Shown piece after piece: positions 36,445 through 46,149 of a stretch of 64,000 nt of DNA. Source of the stretch: Tepidanaerobacter syntrophicus. Its GTDB lineage: Bacteria > Bacillota > Thermosediminibacteria > Thermosediminibacterales > Tepidanaerobacteraceae. Where the stretch lies: contig NZ_DF977003.1 of the NCBI RefSeq assembly GCF_001485475.2, positions 1 to 64,000 on the forward strand. The letters are read 5' to 3'. Made by a program: the position numbers and the translations under genes. The notes under the pieces are model-generated. The model had not been told where the DNA came from and made no database searches. It worked only from the letters and a program-made list of their open reading frames with translations. Within the stretch, counting starts at the first letter, position 1. Each line of letters starts with the position of its first letter.

Positions 36445-37152
36445 ATGGAAAACAGCGAAAAGGCCGTATTAGTAGTGGATGACGAAAAAAATATTCGCGA
36501 ACTAATTAAGTTTAACCTCAAAAGTAGAGGATATAAAACGGTAGAAGCTGCTGATGGTCAAGAGGCTCTAGATATTGCAAAAAATGATAATCCTTTGTTG
36601 ATAATTCTTGATATCATGTTACCGAAAATAGATGGATTAAAAGTTTGCCGCATTTTAAAAGAAGATCCCAGAACAAGAAAAATTCCAATAATTATGCTTA
36701 CTGCCCTCGATGATGAGGTTGATAAAATTGTAGGTCTTGAACTTGGAGCGGATGATTATATTACAAAGCCTTTTAGCCCGCGAGAACTTGTTGCAAGAGT
36801 TGGGGCGGTTATGCGGCGCGTAGAAGAGCAAGATAGTGATAGCCTGCCTGTAAATAATCCGGACCTTATTATAGATGATTTGAAATACGAAGCTGTTCTT
36901 TACGGTAAAAAGCTGGATCTTACATTAAAAGAATTTGAGCTTCTTAAACTTCTTGCATCAAATCCATTTAATGTTTTTAGCCGTCAGCAGCTTTTAGAAC
37001 AAGTTTGGGGATATGATTATATGGGCGATACGAGGACTGTTGACGTACACGTCTGCAATCTTAGAAAAAAGATCGAAGAAGCAGACACCGGCAGCAAATA
37101 CAGTATTGATACAATTCGCGGCATAGGATATCGTTTTAGCGTCAAGGAGTGA
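36445..37152 (+). CDS. phoP: Phosphate-regulon response regulator (OmpR/PhoB type)
   Basis: A 235-aa regulator: receiver domain with phospho-acceptor Asp56 (LDIMLP), Thr and Lys near 87 and 109, and a C-terminal winged helix (LTLKEFELL...RTVDVHVCNLRKKIE). It should bind the repeat upstream of pstS. TATAAT at 36380-36385 suggests an own promoter as well. RBS CGGAGG. It is 4 nt before the sensor kinase gene. Confidence 0.93.
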   Translation: MENSEKAVLVVDDEKNIRELIKFNLKSRGYKTVEAADGQEALDIAKNDNPLLIILDIMLPKIDGLKVCRILKEDPRTRKIPIIMLTALDDEVDKIVGLELGADDYITKPFSPRELVARVGAVMRRVEEQDSDSLPVNNPDLIIDDLKYEAVLYGKKLDLTLKEFELLKLLASNPFNVFSRQQLLEQVWGYDYMGDTRTVDVHVCNLRKKIEEADTGSKYSIDTIRGIGYRFSVKE

Positions 37153-37156
37153 GATT

Positions 37157-38914
37157 ATGAGGCGAAATATTTTTGCGGCCTGTATGATTATAGTCCTTAT
37201 TAGCCTGTCTATAACCGGTTATGCTGTTGCAAAAGTTGTTGAAGACTACTTTATACAAAAGACGGAAGACGATCTTGAAACCCGTGCATTTGCCGTGCGC
37301 CCGTTTTTAGCCCTTAAGATAAAACAAGAGGAAAATACTTTAGGACAGTTAGAAACTGCTGTAAAAGAGTTAGGAAACGAAATAAAAACAAGAATCACAA
37401 TTGTCGATATTGATGGCAACGTGATAGCCGACAGCGAAAAGGATCCCTCTGATACAGAGAGCCATAGTACAAGACCGGAAATAAAAGAAGCATATTTAGG
37501 AAATATCGGAAAAAGCGTACGCTACAGCAGTTCCTTAAAAACAGAAATGATGTATGTGGCAATTCCAATTCTTGAAAATCATGATATAGCCTATGTTTTA
37601 CGTTTGGCAGTTCCAATATCCCACATAAATGCATTGACACGCAATATATGGAAAATGTTTTTTTCGGCAAGTCTTGCCGGTCTTTTAGTTGCGTTTTTGA
37701 TAAGTACTATTTTTTCTAGAAGGATAACAAAACCTATAGAAGAAGTATCATATGCGGCAAAAAAAATATCATGCGGGAACTATGATTTGAAAGTTCCTCT
37801 AAGGCCTCCTTATGAAACAAAGATTTTAGCCGAATCTTTTAACCGCATGGCTGAAAATCTGCAAGAGACAGTGGGAAAACTGAAAGAAGAAACAGATAAA
37901 ACAAGGGCTGTTTTAGCAAGCATGGCAGAAGGACTTATCGCAGTTGACCAAAACTGTCGTGTAGTAATGATGAACTTTGCGACTGAAAGACTTTTCAAGA
38001 TAAGACAAGAAGAAACTTTGGGCAAGCACCTTTTAGAAGTTTTGAGAAATAGAGAATTACATGATCTGATAAATGAAGTGTTGAAAACTAGAAAGGGTTC
38101 AACTCGGGAGATAAAGATAAATACCTATGACGAAAGAATTTTTTGGATAAATGTTGTACCGATAGATAAAGAGAATAATTTAGGTGCAGTAGCGGTTATG
38201 AGAGATATTACAGAGTTAAAAAGACTTGAAAAAATGAAATCAGATTTCGTATCAAATGTATCCCATGAATTAAAGACGCCATTGACTTCTATATCCGGCT
38301 TCGCAGAAACTCTTTTAGATGGAGCTTATAAAAGTGAAGAAAACTGTCGATACTTTTTGAGGATAATAAAGCAGGAGACAGACCGCATGACTCGCTTAAT
38401 TAATGAACTTCTATATCTGTCACGTATAGAAAAACCAGATTTTTCCATACCCAAGAGACCTGTGAATATAGCATCCGTTGTAAATAAAGCGGTAAAGCTC
38501 TTACAAAAAAACATAGATGATAAAGGGCATTTATTAAATCTTAGACTTCCAGAAAATTTAGGGCCGGTAACAGGTGATGAAGACAGCGTCTTAGAAATTA
38601 TTATAAATCTTTTAGATAATGCTATAAAGTACACTCCGGAAGGCGGAAATATAACTGTCGAAATTGAAGATGAATCGGACTTTATCAGCATTTCAGTTGC
38701 AGATAACGGAATTGGTATTGCAGGAGACGAGCTAGAGAGAATCTTCGGACGCTTTTATAGGGTGCAAGGACCGGGAATCACAAGTGCAAGCGGTACTGGG
38801 CTGGGACTTGCAGTGGTAAAACATTTAGTAGAAAGCTTAAATGGGAAAATCAGCGTAGAAAGTCAGCTGGGCAAGGGAAGCACATTTAAAGTAAGTTTGC
38901 CAAAATACAGCTAA
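37157..38914 (+). CDS. phoR: Phosphate-regulon sensor histidine kinase
   Basis: A 585-aa membrane kinase. TM1 at about 5-25, extracytoplasmic PAS-like sensor (about 26-162), TM2 (164-187), HAMP (188-240), cytoplasmic PAS (250-350), HisKA with VSHELKTPL (His370), then HATPase_c with N, G1 (DNGIGI) and G2 (GTGLGLAVVK) boxes. The large external domain resembles Bacillus PhoR. Its setting between pstA and pstB supports phosphate control. Confidence 0.92.
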   Translation: MRRNIFAACMIIVLISLSITGYAVAKVVEDYFIQKTEDDLETRAFAVRPFLALKIKQEENTLGQLETAVKELGNEIKTRITIVDIDGNVIADSEKDPSDTESHSTRPEIKEAYLGNIGKSVRYSSSLKTEMMYVAIPILENHDIAYVLRLAVPISHINALTRNIWKMFFSASLAGLLVAFLISTIFSRRITKPIEEVSYAAKKISCGNYDLKVPLRPPYETKILAESFNRMAENLQETVGKLKEETDKTRAVLASMAEGLIAVDQNCRVVMMNFATERLFKIRQEETLGKHLLEVLRNRELHDLINEVLKTRKGSTREIKINTYDERIFWINVVPIDKENNLGAVAVMRDITELKRLEKMKSDFVSNVSHELKTPLTSISGFAETLLDGAYKSEENCRYFLRIIKQETDRMTRLINELLYLSRIEKPDFSIPKRPVNIASVVNKAVKLLQKNIDDKGHLLNLRLPENLGPVTGDEDSVLEIIINLLDNAIKYTPEGGNITVEIEDESDFISISVADNGIGIAGDELERIFGRFYRVQGPGITSASGTGLGLAVVKHLVESLNGKISVESQLGKGSTFKVSLPKYS

Positions 38915-38953
38915 GCAAAAATATTATTTAGTGTAAGATAGCGGAGGACTCAT

Positions 38954-39709
38954 ATGACAACTAAAATAAAAGTTGAAAATCTTAATTTTTTTTATGGAGA
39001 ACATCAGGTTTTAAAGAACATTAATATGAATATTGAAGGTAATCAAGTAACTTCATTAATAGGTCCTTCCGGTTGCGGGAAAACTACTTTTTTAAGAAAT
39101 ATCAACAGAATGAATGACCTTATCGAAGAAGCGCGAGCCGAGGGAGCTATTTTTCTTGATAATGAAAATATATTACTAGACACAGTTGACGTCGTGCAAT
39201 TGAGGAAAAAGGTAGGCATGGTTTTTCAAAGGCCGAACCCGTTTCCTATGAGTATATTCGACAATATTGCTTATGGGCCGAGAATACATGGCATAAAAGA
39301 CAAACATAAACTTGATAATATCGTGGAACACAGCTTAAAATCTGTGGGATTATGGGATGAAGTCAAGGACAGATTAAAGGATTCTGCCCTTAGGCTGTCC
39401 GGCGGTCAGCAACAAAGATTATGCATAGGTCGAGTTCTTGCCGTTGAACCGGAAATAGTCTTAATGGACGAGCCATGCTCGGCACTTGATCCGATATCGA
39501 CAATGCGCGTGGAAGATTTAATTCTTGATTTAAAAAAAGATTATACAATTATAATAGTAACCCATAATATGCAGCAGGCGGCAAGAATTTCTGATTCTAC
39601 AGCATTCTTTTTGAGCGGCGAGCTTATAGAATTTGGTCCTACATTAGAGATGTTTCATACCCCAAAAGATAAGCGCACTGAAGATTATATAACAGGCAGA
39701 TTCGGTTAA
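38954..39709 (+). CDS. pstB: Phosphate ABC transporter ATPase PstB
   Basis: A 251-aa ABC ATPase with Walker [10 protein letters not shown], signature [10 protein letters not shown] and Walker [13 protein letters not shown]; the Arg/Asn-rich NRMNDL and RPNPFPMS segments are typical of PstB. It powers PstSCA. RBS GCGGAGG. Confidence 0.97.
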   Translation: MTTKIKVENLNFFYGEHQVLKNINMNIEGNQVTSLIGPSGCGKTTFLRNINRMNDLIEEARAEGAIFLDNENILLDTVDVVQLRKKVGMVFQRPNPFPMSIFDNIAYGPRIHGIKDKHKLDNIVEHSLKSVGLWDEVKDRLKDSALRLSGGQQQRLCIGRVLAVEPEIVLMDEPCSALDPISTMRVEDLILDLKKDYTIIIVTHNMQQAARISDSTAFFLSGELIEFGPTLEMFHTPKDKRTEDYITGRFG

Positions 39710-39735
39710 TATAAAAGATTAAGAGGTGTTTAAAA

Positions 39736-40398
39736 TTGTCAACTTCAAGAGTTTCTCTTGACAAAGAAATGGAAGATCTAAACTGTGATATCCTGCGGAT
39801 GGGGGCAATTATTGAGCAGCAGATACGGGAAGCGGTAGAATCTCTGACTGCCAAAGATATTAAGATAGCTGAAACAGTCATTGATCGCGATGATGAAGTA
39901 GACAGGCTTCAAGAAGTAATCGAAGACAAAAGTATAGAAATGATAATACGCCAGCAACCTATAGCTAAAGATTTGCGAACAATATTTTCTGCAGTAAAGC
40001 TTGCAACTGATTTGGAGAGAATTTCCGATATAGCAGTAAATATTGCAAGGATAGCAAAAAGAATAATTGGACAAGAGTATATAAAGCCCCTTGTTGATAT
40101 TCCTCGGATGGCCAAAATTGCTCAAGACATATTAAGAACATCACTGGATTCTTATGTAAAACGAGACGTAGAAATTGCAAAAAGTATCGTTAGCATGGAA
40201 GAAGAAATAGATCATTTATATGCGCGGGTATTTGAAGATTTAATTGCTATAATGACCAAAGATGCTTCTACTGTTCATCAAGGCGTCCAATTAATTATGG
40301 TAGCGCGGCAGCTTGAACGAATAGGTGATCACAGCACTAATATCGGAGAAATGGCAGTTTATCTTAAAACGGGTGAAAGAATAAAGCTCAATGACTAA
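39736..40398 (+). CDS. phoU: Phosphate transport regulator PhoU
   Basis: A 220-aa helical protein made of two PhoU repeats (each with an E/D-xxxD metal-binding motif such as DRDDEVDRLQ and MEEEIDHLYARV). It links PstB to the PhoR kinase and keeps the regulon off when phosphate is ample. TTG start at 39736 with GAGGTG upstream. It ends the pst operon. Confidence 0.95.
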   Translation: MSTSRVSLDKEMEDLNCDILRMGAIIEQQIREAVESLTAKDIKIAETVIDRDDEVDRLQEVIEDKSIEMIIRQQPIAKDLRTIFSAVKLATDLERISDIAVNIARIAKRIIGQEYIKPLVDIPRMAKIAQDILRTSLDSYVKRDVEIAKSIVSMEEEIDHLYARVFEDLIAIMTKDASTVHQGVQLIMVARQLERIGDHSTNIGEMAVYLKTGERIKLND

Positions 40399-40460
40399 TT
40401 CTTCAAGGATCTGCAAAGTTTTGGGCTTCAGCTATTTGACCTAATCAGTGATAAAAGTCG

Positions 40461-40547
40461 CTAACTTCTCTAAGTTAGGTTGCTTATAAGAACCGGATCT
40501 TGCATGCAACGGAAATAGATTTTCCGCGCAAAATCCGGTTCTTATAA
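40461..40547. repeat. Long inverted repeat and hairpins after phoU (gap 40399-40703)
   Basis: A 15-bp perfect inverted repeat, TTATAAGAACCGGAT (40484-40498) and ATCCGGTTCTTATAA (40533-40547), encloses a second hairpin GGAAA/TTTCC (40511-40525). A small hairpin CTAACTT/AAGTTAG (40461-40478) precedes it. No T-run follows, so it is not a standard terminator. A TATAAA box near 40659 probably serves the next gene. Confidence 0.6.
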
Positions 40548-40571
40548 TGAAGTTTAAAGTTATTGCCGGCA

Positions 40572-40602
40572 AATACTTCGCTTATGCTCAAGATGACACA
40601 AA
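40572..40602 (+). repeat. Remnant of REP-like palindromic element
   Basis: ACTTCGCTTATGCTCAAGATGACA resembles the right half of the palindrome at 58895-58966 (TTCTTCGCTGTGCTCAGAATGA). Only one arm is seen, so it would be a decayed copy. Confidence 0.4.
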
Positions 40603-40703
40603 ATTTTTTAACAATGATTTGAAATGTTACTTTGACTAGAAACCTTCTTAAAAATAGTATAAAATAGAGTAAAACAAGAACTAGATACGGAGGTTGAATG
40701 AAT

Positions 40704-41351
40704 ATGAAGTTTTTTATTGATACTGCAAATGTGGATGAGATCCGAGAGGCAGCCGCAACAGGAATTATTTGCGGAGTTACTACAAATCCAACGTTAGTAG
40801 CTAAAGAAGGCAGGGATTTTAGGGAAACCATTCTTGAAATTACATCAATAGTTGATGGGCCTATTAGTGCAGAAGTTATCAGTCTAGATGCTGATGGCAT
40901 GGTAAAAGAAGCCGAAGAAATTGCTGCCTGGCACCCTAATATCGTTATAAAAATTCCGATGACATGGGAAGGCCTAAAAGCAACCAGCAGATTGTCCAAA
41001 AAGAATATAAAGACAAATGTTACACTTGTTTTCAACCCAAATCAAGCACTGGCAGCAGCCCGGGCAGGTGCAACTTATGTAAGTCCTTTTATAGGGCGCT
41101 TTACCGATATTACCCAAGACGGCATCGAGCTTGTTGCAAACATCTCTGAGATTTTTACTATGTATGATATTCCAACGCAAATAATTGCTGCAAGTATAAG
41201 GACTCCAATGGACGTGTTTGAGGCGGCAAGAGCCGGTGCAGATATTGCTACCGTCCCATTTAAAGTTTTACAACAAATGATAAAGCATCCTCTTACAGAT
41301 ACAGGAATAGAGAAATTTTTAGATGATTGGAAAAAAGTTCCTAAGAAATAG
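40704..41351 (+). CDS. Transaldolase-like fructose-6-phosphate aldolase
   Basis: A 215-aa class I aldolase of the small transaldolase (TalC/FSA) family, matching the usual 214-220 aa. The N-terminal [12 protein letters not shown], the Schiff-base Lys in VIKIPMT and PFIGRFTDI are family hallmarks. Small members act as transaldolases or fructose-6-phosphate aldolases, and sequence alone does not decide. An ATG at 40698 is also possible (GGAGG 4 nt upstream). It lies upstream of PTS genes. Confidence 0.92.
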   Translation: MKFFIDTANVDEIREAAATGIICGVTTNPTLVAKEGRDFRETILEITSIVDGPISAEVISLDADGMVKEAEEIAAWHPNIVIKIPMTWEGLKATSRLSKKNIKTNVTLVFNPNQALAAARAGATYVSPFIGRFTDITQDGIELVANISEIFTMYDIPTQIIAASIRTPMDVFEAARAGADIATVPFKVLQQMIKHPLTDTGIEKFLDDWKKVPKK

Positions 41352-41362
41352 AGGGGAAATAT

Positions 41363-41728
41363 ATGATGAAGTATGAAGTAACAGTGGTGGATATAGGAGA
41401 ACTGGCAAAGAAGTTTTTTAATGAGGGAACAGTTGTTTTGTTTAGCAAAAAAGAGATGCCCTTGGAGATGAAAGAGATTTCTGTTATGCATAACGGAGGC
41501 AAACTCTATGAAGATATAAAAGCCGGTGACAAACTTTATATCGGCGAAAAAGTTTATACAGTTACAGCAGTTGGAGAAAAAGCTAACAGTAATTTAAGAT
41601 TAATGGGCCATGTTTGCCTAAAATTTGACAATGAAAAATCTGCAAAAATGCCCGGCTACATACACTTAGAGAGGGATAGCGAGCCTTTCTGTATTGAAAT
41701 AGGCCAAAAAATTCGTGTAGAAAGCTAG
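41363..41728 (+). CDS. PTS glucitol/sorbitol-type IIA component
   Basis: A 121-aa (119 from ATG 41369) protein of the GutA IIA family: ISVMHNGG supplies the phospho-acceptor His region, with TAVGEKANSNLRLMGH typical of the fold. It would accept phosphate from HPr. No IIB/IIC (gutE/gutA) partner is nearby, so it may be a regulatory or stand-alone phosphocarrier. Twelve nt from the aldolase gene. Confidence 0.88.
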   Translation: MMKYEVTVVDIGELAKKFFNEGTVVLFSKKEMPLEMKEISVMHNGGKLYEDIKAGDKLYIGEKVYTVTAVGEKANSNLRLMGHVCLKFDNEKSAKMPGYIHLERDSEPFCIEIGQKIRVES

Positions 41729-41764
41729 ATTCCGTTTATTTCCTAATTATAAAGGAGAGCAAAA

Positions 41765-43054
41765 ATGCTAAATCTTAATTCTAAACTTAAGGAGCTTGAA
41801 GAGAAAGGCGGAAAAATAAATATAGGCCTTGTAGGCACAGGCCAAATGGGGCGCGGAATTGTAGACCGAGTATTGCGAATGAGAGGTATGAATATACCAA
41901 TCATTGCAAATAGAACTATTGAAAAGGCAAGGGAAACCTTTGAGCTTGCCGGAATATCGCCCCAAGATGTTTATGAAGTAAACACTGTATCTCAAGCAGA
42001 AAAAGCTATACAGCAGGGCAAATATGCAGTAACTGAGGATTTTGAAATTGTAACCGAGATTTTACCTGTTGATGTAATAATAGAAGCTACCGGTGTTCCC
42101 GAGGTAGGAGCAAATACAGCTTTAAAGAGCATCTATAACGGAAAACATGTGGTGATGCTTAATGTAGAAGCAGATGTAACTGTAGGGCCTATTCTCAAAA
42201 AAATGGCAGATAGTGCCGGTATAGTCTATACTGGTTCTGCCGGTGACGAACCCGGCGCGATCAAGGAGCTTTTTGATTTTGCAGATTCCATGGGTTTTAA
42301 GGTGGTTGCTGCAGGAAAGGGCAAGAACAACCCCCTAAACCGCGAAGCAAATCCGGACAATATGAGACCGGAAGCAGAAACAAGAGGCATCAACCCTCGG
42401 ATGCTTACTTCTTTTGTAGATGCAACTAATACCATGGTTGAATTAACAGCTGTAGCAAATGCCACCGGTCTTATTCCGTCGTGCAGAGGCCTTGTCGGTC
42501 CGACAGGCGCCGTAAAAGATCTTCCGAAAATTTTTTCCCTAAAAGAAGATGGCGGAATTTTAGACAAGTGTGGTGTGGTTGACTTTGTTTTCGGAATAGC
42601 TCCCGGCGTCTTTATAGTTGTTACAACAGACAGTCCGGTGACAAAACAGATTATGTCTTATATTTCCCTGGGAGATGGCCCAAATTATGTTTTTTACAGG
42701 CCTTATCATCTTGTTTGTGTCGAAACTCCACTTTCAGCAGCAAGGGCGGTTTTATATAAAGAGCCGACAATTTCTCCGATTGGCGCGCCTGTAGCAGAAA
42801 CAATAACTGTTGCCAAAAAGGATTTAAAAGCCGGAGAACATTTGGACGGAATTGGCGGATATACAGTGTACGGCTTGATTGATACAGCTGAAAATGCAAA
42901 GAAAGAAAATGCTTTACCTATTGGTCTGATAAACGAGAATACAGTTCTCAAGCAAGATGTTAAGAAAGGCCAAGCTATATCATATAATATGGTAGAGCTT
43001 GAGAATGATTCAACTATTTTGCAATTAAGACGAATTCAAGACAAATTTTTCTAA
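41765..43054 (+). CDS. NAD(P)-dependent oxidoreductase, homoserine-dehydrogenase-like with SAF domain
   Basis: A 429-aa protein. Rossmann motif GLVGTGQMGRG is at the N-terminus, followed by a Gfo/homoserine dehydrogenase-like middle part and a C-terminal SAF domain (LKQDVKKGQAISYNMVEL). Relatives are often annotated homoserine dehydrogenase but lack proof; many occur beside sugar-acid or polyol genes. Its place between PTS IIA and enzyme I suggests a role with a polyol phosphate or sugar acid. Substrate unknown. Confidence 0.8.
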   Translation: MLNLNSKLKELEEKGGKINIGLVGTGQMGRGIVDRVLRMRGMNIPIIANRTIEKARETFELAGISPQDVYEVNTVSQAEKAIQQGKYAVTEDFEIVTEILPVDVIIEATGVPEVGANTALKSIYNGKHVVMLNVEADVTVGPILKKMADSAGIVYTGSAGDEPGAIKELFDFADSMGFKVVAAGKGKNNPLNREANPDNMRPEAETRGINPRMLTSFVDATNTMVELTAVANATGLIPSCRGLVGPTGAVKDLPKIFSLKEDGGILDKCGVVDFVFGIAPGVFIVVTTDSPVTKQIMSYISLGDGPNYVFYRPYHLVCVETPLSAARAVLYKEPTISPIGAPVAETITVAKKDLKAGEHLDGIGGYTVYGLIDTAENAKKENALPIGLINENTVLKQDVKKGQAISYNMVELENDSTILQLRRIQDKFF

Positions 43055-43084
43055 ATTGCAGTAGAAGAAACGAGGTGGATTTAA

Positions 43085-43408
43085 GTGACCTCTAAAATGA
43101 AAGCAGAACTTTTCTGCCTCCATTGCAACAAAGATACTCCACATGAAGTAAACTACGCTGGGAATACATTAAAAAGCATAAAATGCCTAAACTGCGGTAA
43201 TGAGATCGAAATAAGGCGCGATAAACTACTGGAAAACTATGCAGCAGATTTTATAGACAGAATCCTTACAAAACCTTACCGAATGACGCAGGAGTTGGAA
43301 CAGGATCTTACCGGGTTTATCCTGTCATTGCCCATCAGAATTATAACAAAACCATATCGCATCGCAAAAGAAATTGGAGACATTATAAAAGATGAACAAG
43401 ATAATTGA
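43085..43408 (+). CDS. Small zinc-ribbon protein (BH-protein-like)
   Basis: A 107-aa protein: N-terminal zinc ribbon CLHCNKDTPHEVNY...CLNCG (four Cys in two CxxC), then a basic helical tail with repeats of KPYR (RILTKPYRM and RIITKPYRIAKEIGD). GTG start with GAGGTGG upstream. It lies between the oxidoreductase and ptsI. Function unknown; nucleic-acid or protein binding is likely from the ribbon and charge. Confidence 0.8.
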   Translation: MTSKMKAELFCLHCNKDTPHEVNYAGNTLKSIKCLNCGNEIEIRRDKLLENYAADFIDRILTKPYRMTQELEQDLTGFILSLPIRIITKPYRIAKEIGDIIKDEQDN

Positions 43409-43422
43409 CAAGGAGGCTTACT

Positions 43423-45144
43423 ATGTTAAAGGGAATAGCGGCATCGCCCGGAATCGAAATAGGCAAAGCACATGTTGTAAAACATGAGCAAGTAGTAATT
43501 AATACATCGCCTATCAAAAAAGAAGATATAGGCAAAGAGATAAAGAAACTTGAAGATGCACTTACGACAACAAAGCTTCAGCTTGAAAAGATAAAAGAGA
43601 AGGCTCAAAAGGAACTCGGCAGCGAAAAAGCCAAGATATTCGATGCACAGCTTATGGTCTTAGAAGATCCCGTCTTCATAAACGAGATAAAATCTAAGAT
43701 AGAAAGCGAACTGATAACTGCGGATAATGCCGTATCCCAAGTTGTAAATAGCTATATAGCTGAATTCGGCAGCGCAAAGGATGAATATCTAAAAGAAAGA
43801 GCTGCAGATATAAAGGATATAGGGGAGCGACTGATAAAGAATATCTTGGGAATCTCGGTAGATGCCTTTAGCCTTGAACAAGAAGCCATAATCATCGCAA
43901 AGGATCTTACGCCATCTGATACAGCCCAAATGGACAAAGAAAAAGTAAAGGCCTTTGCAACAGATATGGGAGGAAGAACATCTCACACAGCCATAATGGC
44001 AAGGTCCCTTGAGATACCTGCGGTAGTCGGATTAAAGGATGCAACCCAAAAGATAAAAACAGGAGATACTGTCATAATAGATGGCAATGAAGGGGCGGTA
44101 TATGTAAACCCGGACGAGGAGACAGCCAAAAGGTATGAGAAACTAAAGCAGGATTACCTCAATAAAGTAAAAGAGCTAAAACAGCTAAAAGACCTTCCGG
44201 CCGAGACATCTGACAATGCAAAAAGAGTAGAGATATCCGCTAATATCGGAACGCCTAAAGATGTAAAAGGGGCTCTTGAAAACGGAGCAGAGGGCGTAGG
44301 TCTTTACAGGACAGAATTCCTATATATGGACAGACAGTCCCTTCCCACAGAAGAAGAACAGTTTGATGCCTACAGGCAGGTTGTTGAAAAAATGGCGCCT
44401 CGCCCTATTATCATAAGGACTCTTGATATAGGAGGAGACAAGAAGCTGCCCTATCTTAATATGCCTGATGAGCTTAATCCTTTTTTAGGATGGCGTGCTA
44501 TCAGAATATGTCTTGACAGACCTGATATACTAAAGACTCAGCTTAAAGCCATATTAAGAGCTAGTGCCTATGGTAAGGCAAGGATAATGTATCCCATGAT
44601 ATCCGGAGTAGATGAGGTAAGAAGGGCAAATAAGATTTTGGATGAGGCAAAGGCTGAACTTTACGCGGAAGGCAAAGACTTTGACGAAGATATAGAGGTA
44701 GGCATAATGGTAGAGATACCCTCTGCCGCTGTTACCGCAGATATACTTGCAAAAGAAGTGGACTTTTTCAGCATAGGTACAAATGACCTGATTCAGTATA
44801 CCCTTGCAGTTGACAGAATGAATGAACATATTTCCTACCTTTATGAACCTTTCCATCCTGCGGTATTAAGGCTTATTAAAAATGTAATCGATTCTTCCCA
44901 TAAAGAAGGTAAATGGACAGGTATGTGCGGTGAGATGGCAGGAGATCCCCTTGCTGCCCCAATACTTCTTGGTATGGGACTTGATGAGTTTTCCATGAGC
45001 GCATCTTCTATACCGAAAGTAAAAAAGATAATCCGCTTACTTACTTATGACGAGGCAAAAGAGATAGCTGGAAAAGCCCTTTCTATGAGCGAACCGGCTG
45101 ATATAAGGGCTATGGTAAAAGAGATAGTAGAAAAAATAGGATAA
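43423..45144 (+). CDS. ptsI: PTS enzyme I (PEP-protein phosphotransferase)
   Basis: A 573-aa enzyme. The phospho-His segment GGRTSHTAIMAR is near residue 185, and the C-terminal PEP-binding barrel has the GIMVEIPSAA and GTNDLIQYTLAVDR segments and CGEMAGDP. It takes phosphate from PEP and passes it to HPr. ATG 43423 after AAGGAGG is chosen over an overlapping upstream frame start. No ptsH beside it, so HPr must be elsewhere. Confidence 0.96.
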   Translation: MLKGIAASPGIEIGKAHVVKHEQVVINTSPIKKEDIGKEIKKLEDALTTTKLQLEKIKEKAQKELGSEKAKIFDAQLMVLEDPVFINEIKSKIESELITADNAVSQVVNSYIAEFGSAKDEYLKERAADIKDIGERLIKNILGISVDAFSLEQEAIIIAKDLTPSDTAQMDKEKVKAFATDMGGRTSHTAIMARSLEIPAVVGLKDATQKIKTGDTVIIDGNEGAVYVNPDEETAKRYEKLKQDYLNKVKELKQLKDLPAETSDNAKRVEISANIGTPKDVKGALENGAEGVGLYRTEFLYMDRQSLPTEEEQFDAYRQVVEKMAPRPIIIRTLDIGGDKKLPYLNMPDELNPFLGWRAIRICLDRPDILKTQLKAILRASAYGKARIMYPMISGVDEVRRANKILDEAKAELYAEGKDFDEDIEVGIMVEIPSAAVTADILAKEVDFFSIGTNDLIQYTLAVDRMNEHISYLYEPFHPAVLRLIKNVIDSSHKEGKWTGMCGEMAGDPLAAPILLGMGLDEFSMSASSIPKVKKIIRLLTYDEAKEIAGKALSMSEPADIRAMVKEIVEKIG

Positions 45145-45175
45145 AGTTTAACCACCCTTTTGGGTGGTTAAACTT
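45144..45175. terminator. Bidirectional terminator after ptsI
   Basis: AAGTTTAACCACCC (45144-45157), TTTT loop, GGGTGGTTAAACTT (45162-45175): a 14-bp perfect stem between convergent genes. Confidence 0.85.
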
Positions 45176-46133
45176 ATATATAGCTTAAAATATAAATATA
45201 AATTGGTATAACAATCATAATCAGTACAGTAGTCATTGCTATCATAATAGCTACGTATTCACTATCAGAGCCGTAAGCTTTAGAGATAATTGCTGCATTT
45301 GTCATTACAGGCATTGCTGATTGAATCACAAAGACATCTCTCATTAGTTTTGGCATATAAAAAATTTGTGATAACAGGATGATTGTTGCCGGCCCCACGA
45401 TAAAGCGCCCTATAAGCAATGCTATCACTTCTTTGTCGAATCTGATATTTTGAATTTTTATAGCGCTTATAGTGATACCAATGAAAATCATCGATAAGGG
45501 AGTAGTAAGACCGCCCAAGTTCTTTAATGTATCTAAAAGAAAAGTTGGAAGTCGAACACCTATTAGAATCAAAAAAAGAGCTATAAGCAGTCCTATAAGG
45601 GGTGGTGACAAAATCTTATTAAGTGTTTCAATAGAGAAGACGGATTTTGATGAATCAGGTTCATTATATATCGTGCTATCCTTTCTTATCTCGGATACGC
45701 CTAGTGTCCAGAAGAAAAAGGTGTTTGCCACATAATAAAATAGGACATATGGCAAACTTTTTTCGCCGAATAAAGCCATATTTACCGGAAGTCCCACAAA
45801 AATTGTATTAGAATTAAAAAACATAGAGCGGAATGCGCCTCGTCTTGAAGGGTCAATACCAACTATATAAGCTACTGCAAAACTAATTAAGTAGCAAATA
45901 GCCATAGAAATGACAGGCACAACAAGACCGTAACCTGAGTTTAAAAGTTCTTCTTTAGTAAAATTACTCATCATGTTATATATCATAAGCGCCGGTAAAG
46001 ATACCTTAATTACAAGGTCTACTAAAAGATTTGATTTATCATCATCAAACCAATGCCTGTAATTTAAAAATGCCCCCACCGACACCATCAATACAATACT
46101 TAAAACACTTTCAAAGGCTTTAATAATGCCCAA
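45174..46133 (-). CDS. AEC (auxin efflux carrier)-family permease
   Basis: A 319-aa membrane protein with about ten helices, in two similar halves; the N-terminal VLMVSVGAFLNYRH and the C-terminal SAMPVMTNAAIISKAYG are typical of the AEC family. Bacterial AECs often carry malate, malonate or other small acids. TTG start at 46133 with GGGGGTGAT. Follows the Gld-type ABC operon in the same direction, with 16 nt between. Confidence 0.85.
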   Translation of the reverse strand: MGIIKAFESVLSIVLMVSVGAFLNYRHWFDDDKSNLLVDLVIKVSLPALMIYNMMSNFTKEELLNSGYGLVVPVISMAICYLISFAVAYIVGIDPSRRGAFRSMFFNSNTIFVGLPVNMALFGEKSLPYVLFYYVANTFFFWTLGVSEIRKDSTIYNEPDSSKSVFSIETLNKILSPPLIGLLIALFLILIGVRLPTFLLDTLKNLGGLTTPLSMIFIGITISAIKIQNIRFDKEVIALLIGRFIVGPATIILLSQIFYMPKLMRDVFVIQSAMPVMTNAAIISKAYGSDSEYVAIMIAMTTVLIMIVIPIYIYILSYI

Positions 46134-46149
46134 TAAATCACCCCCTTTT

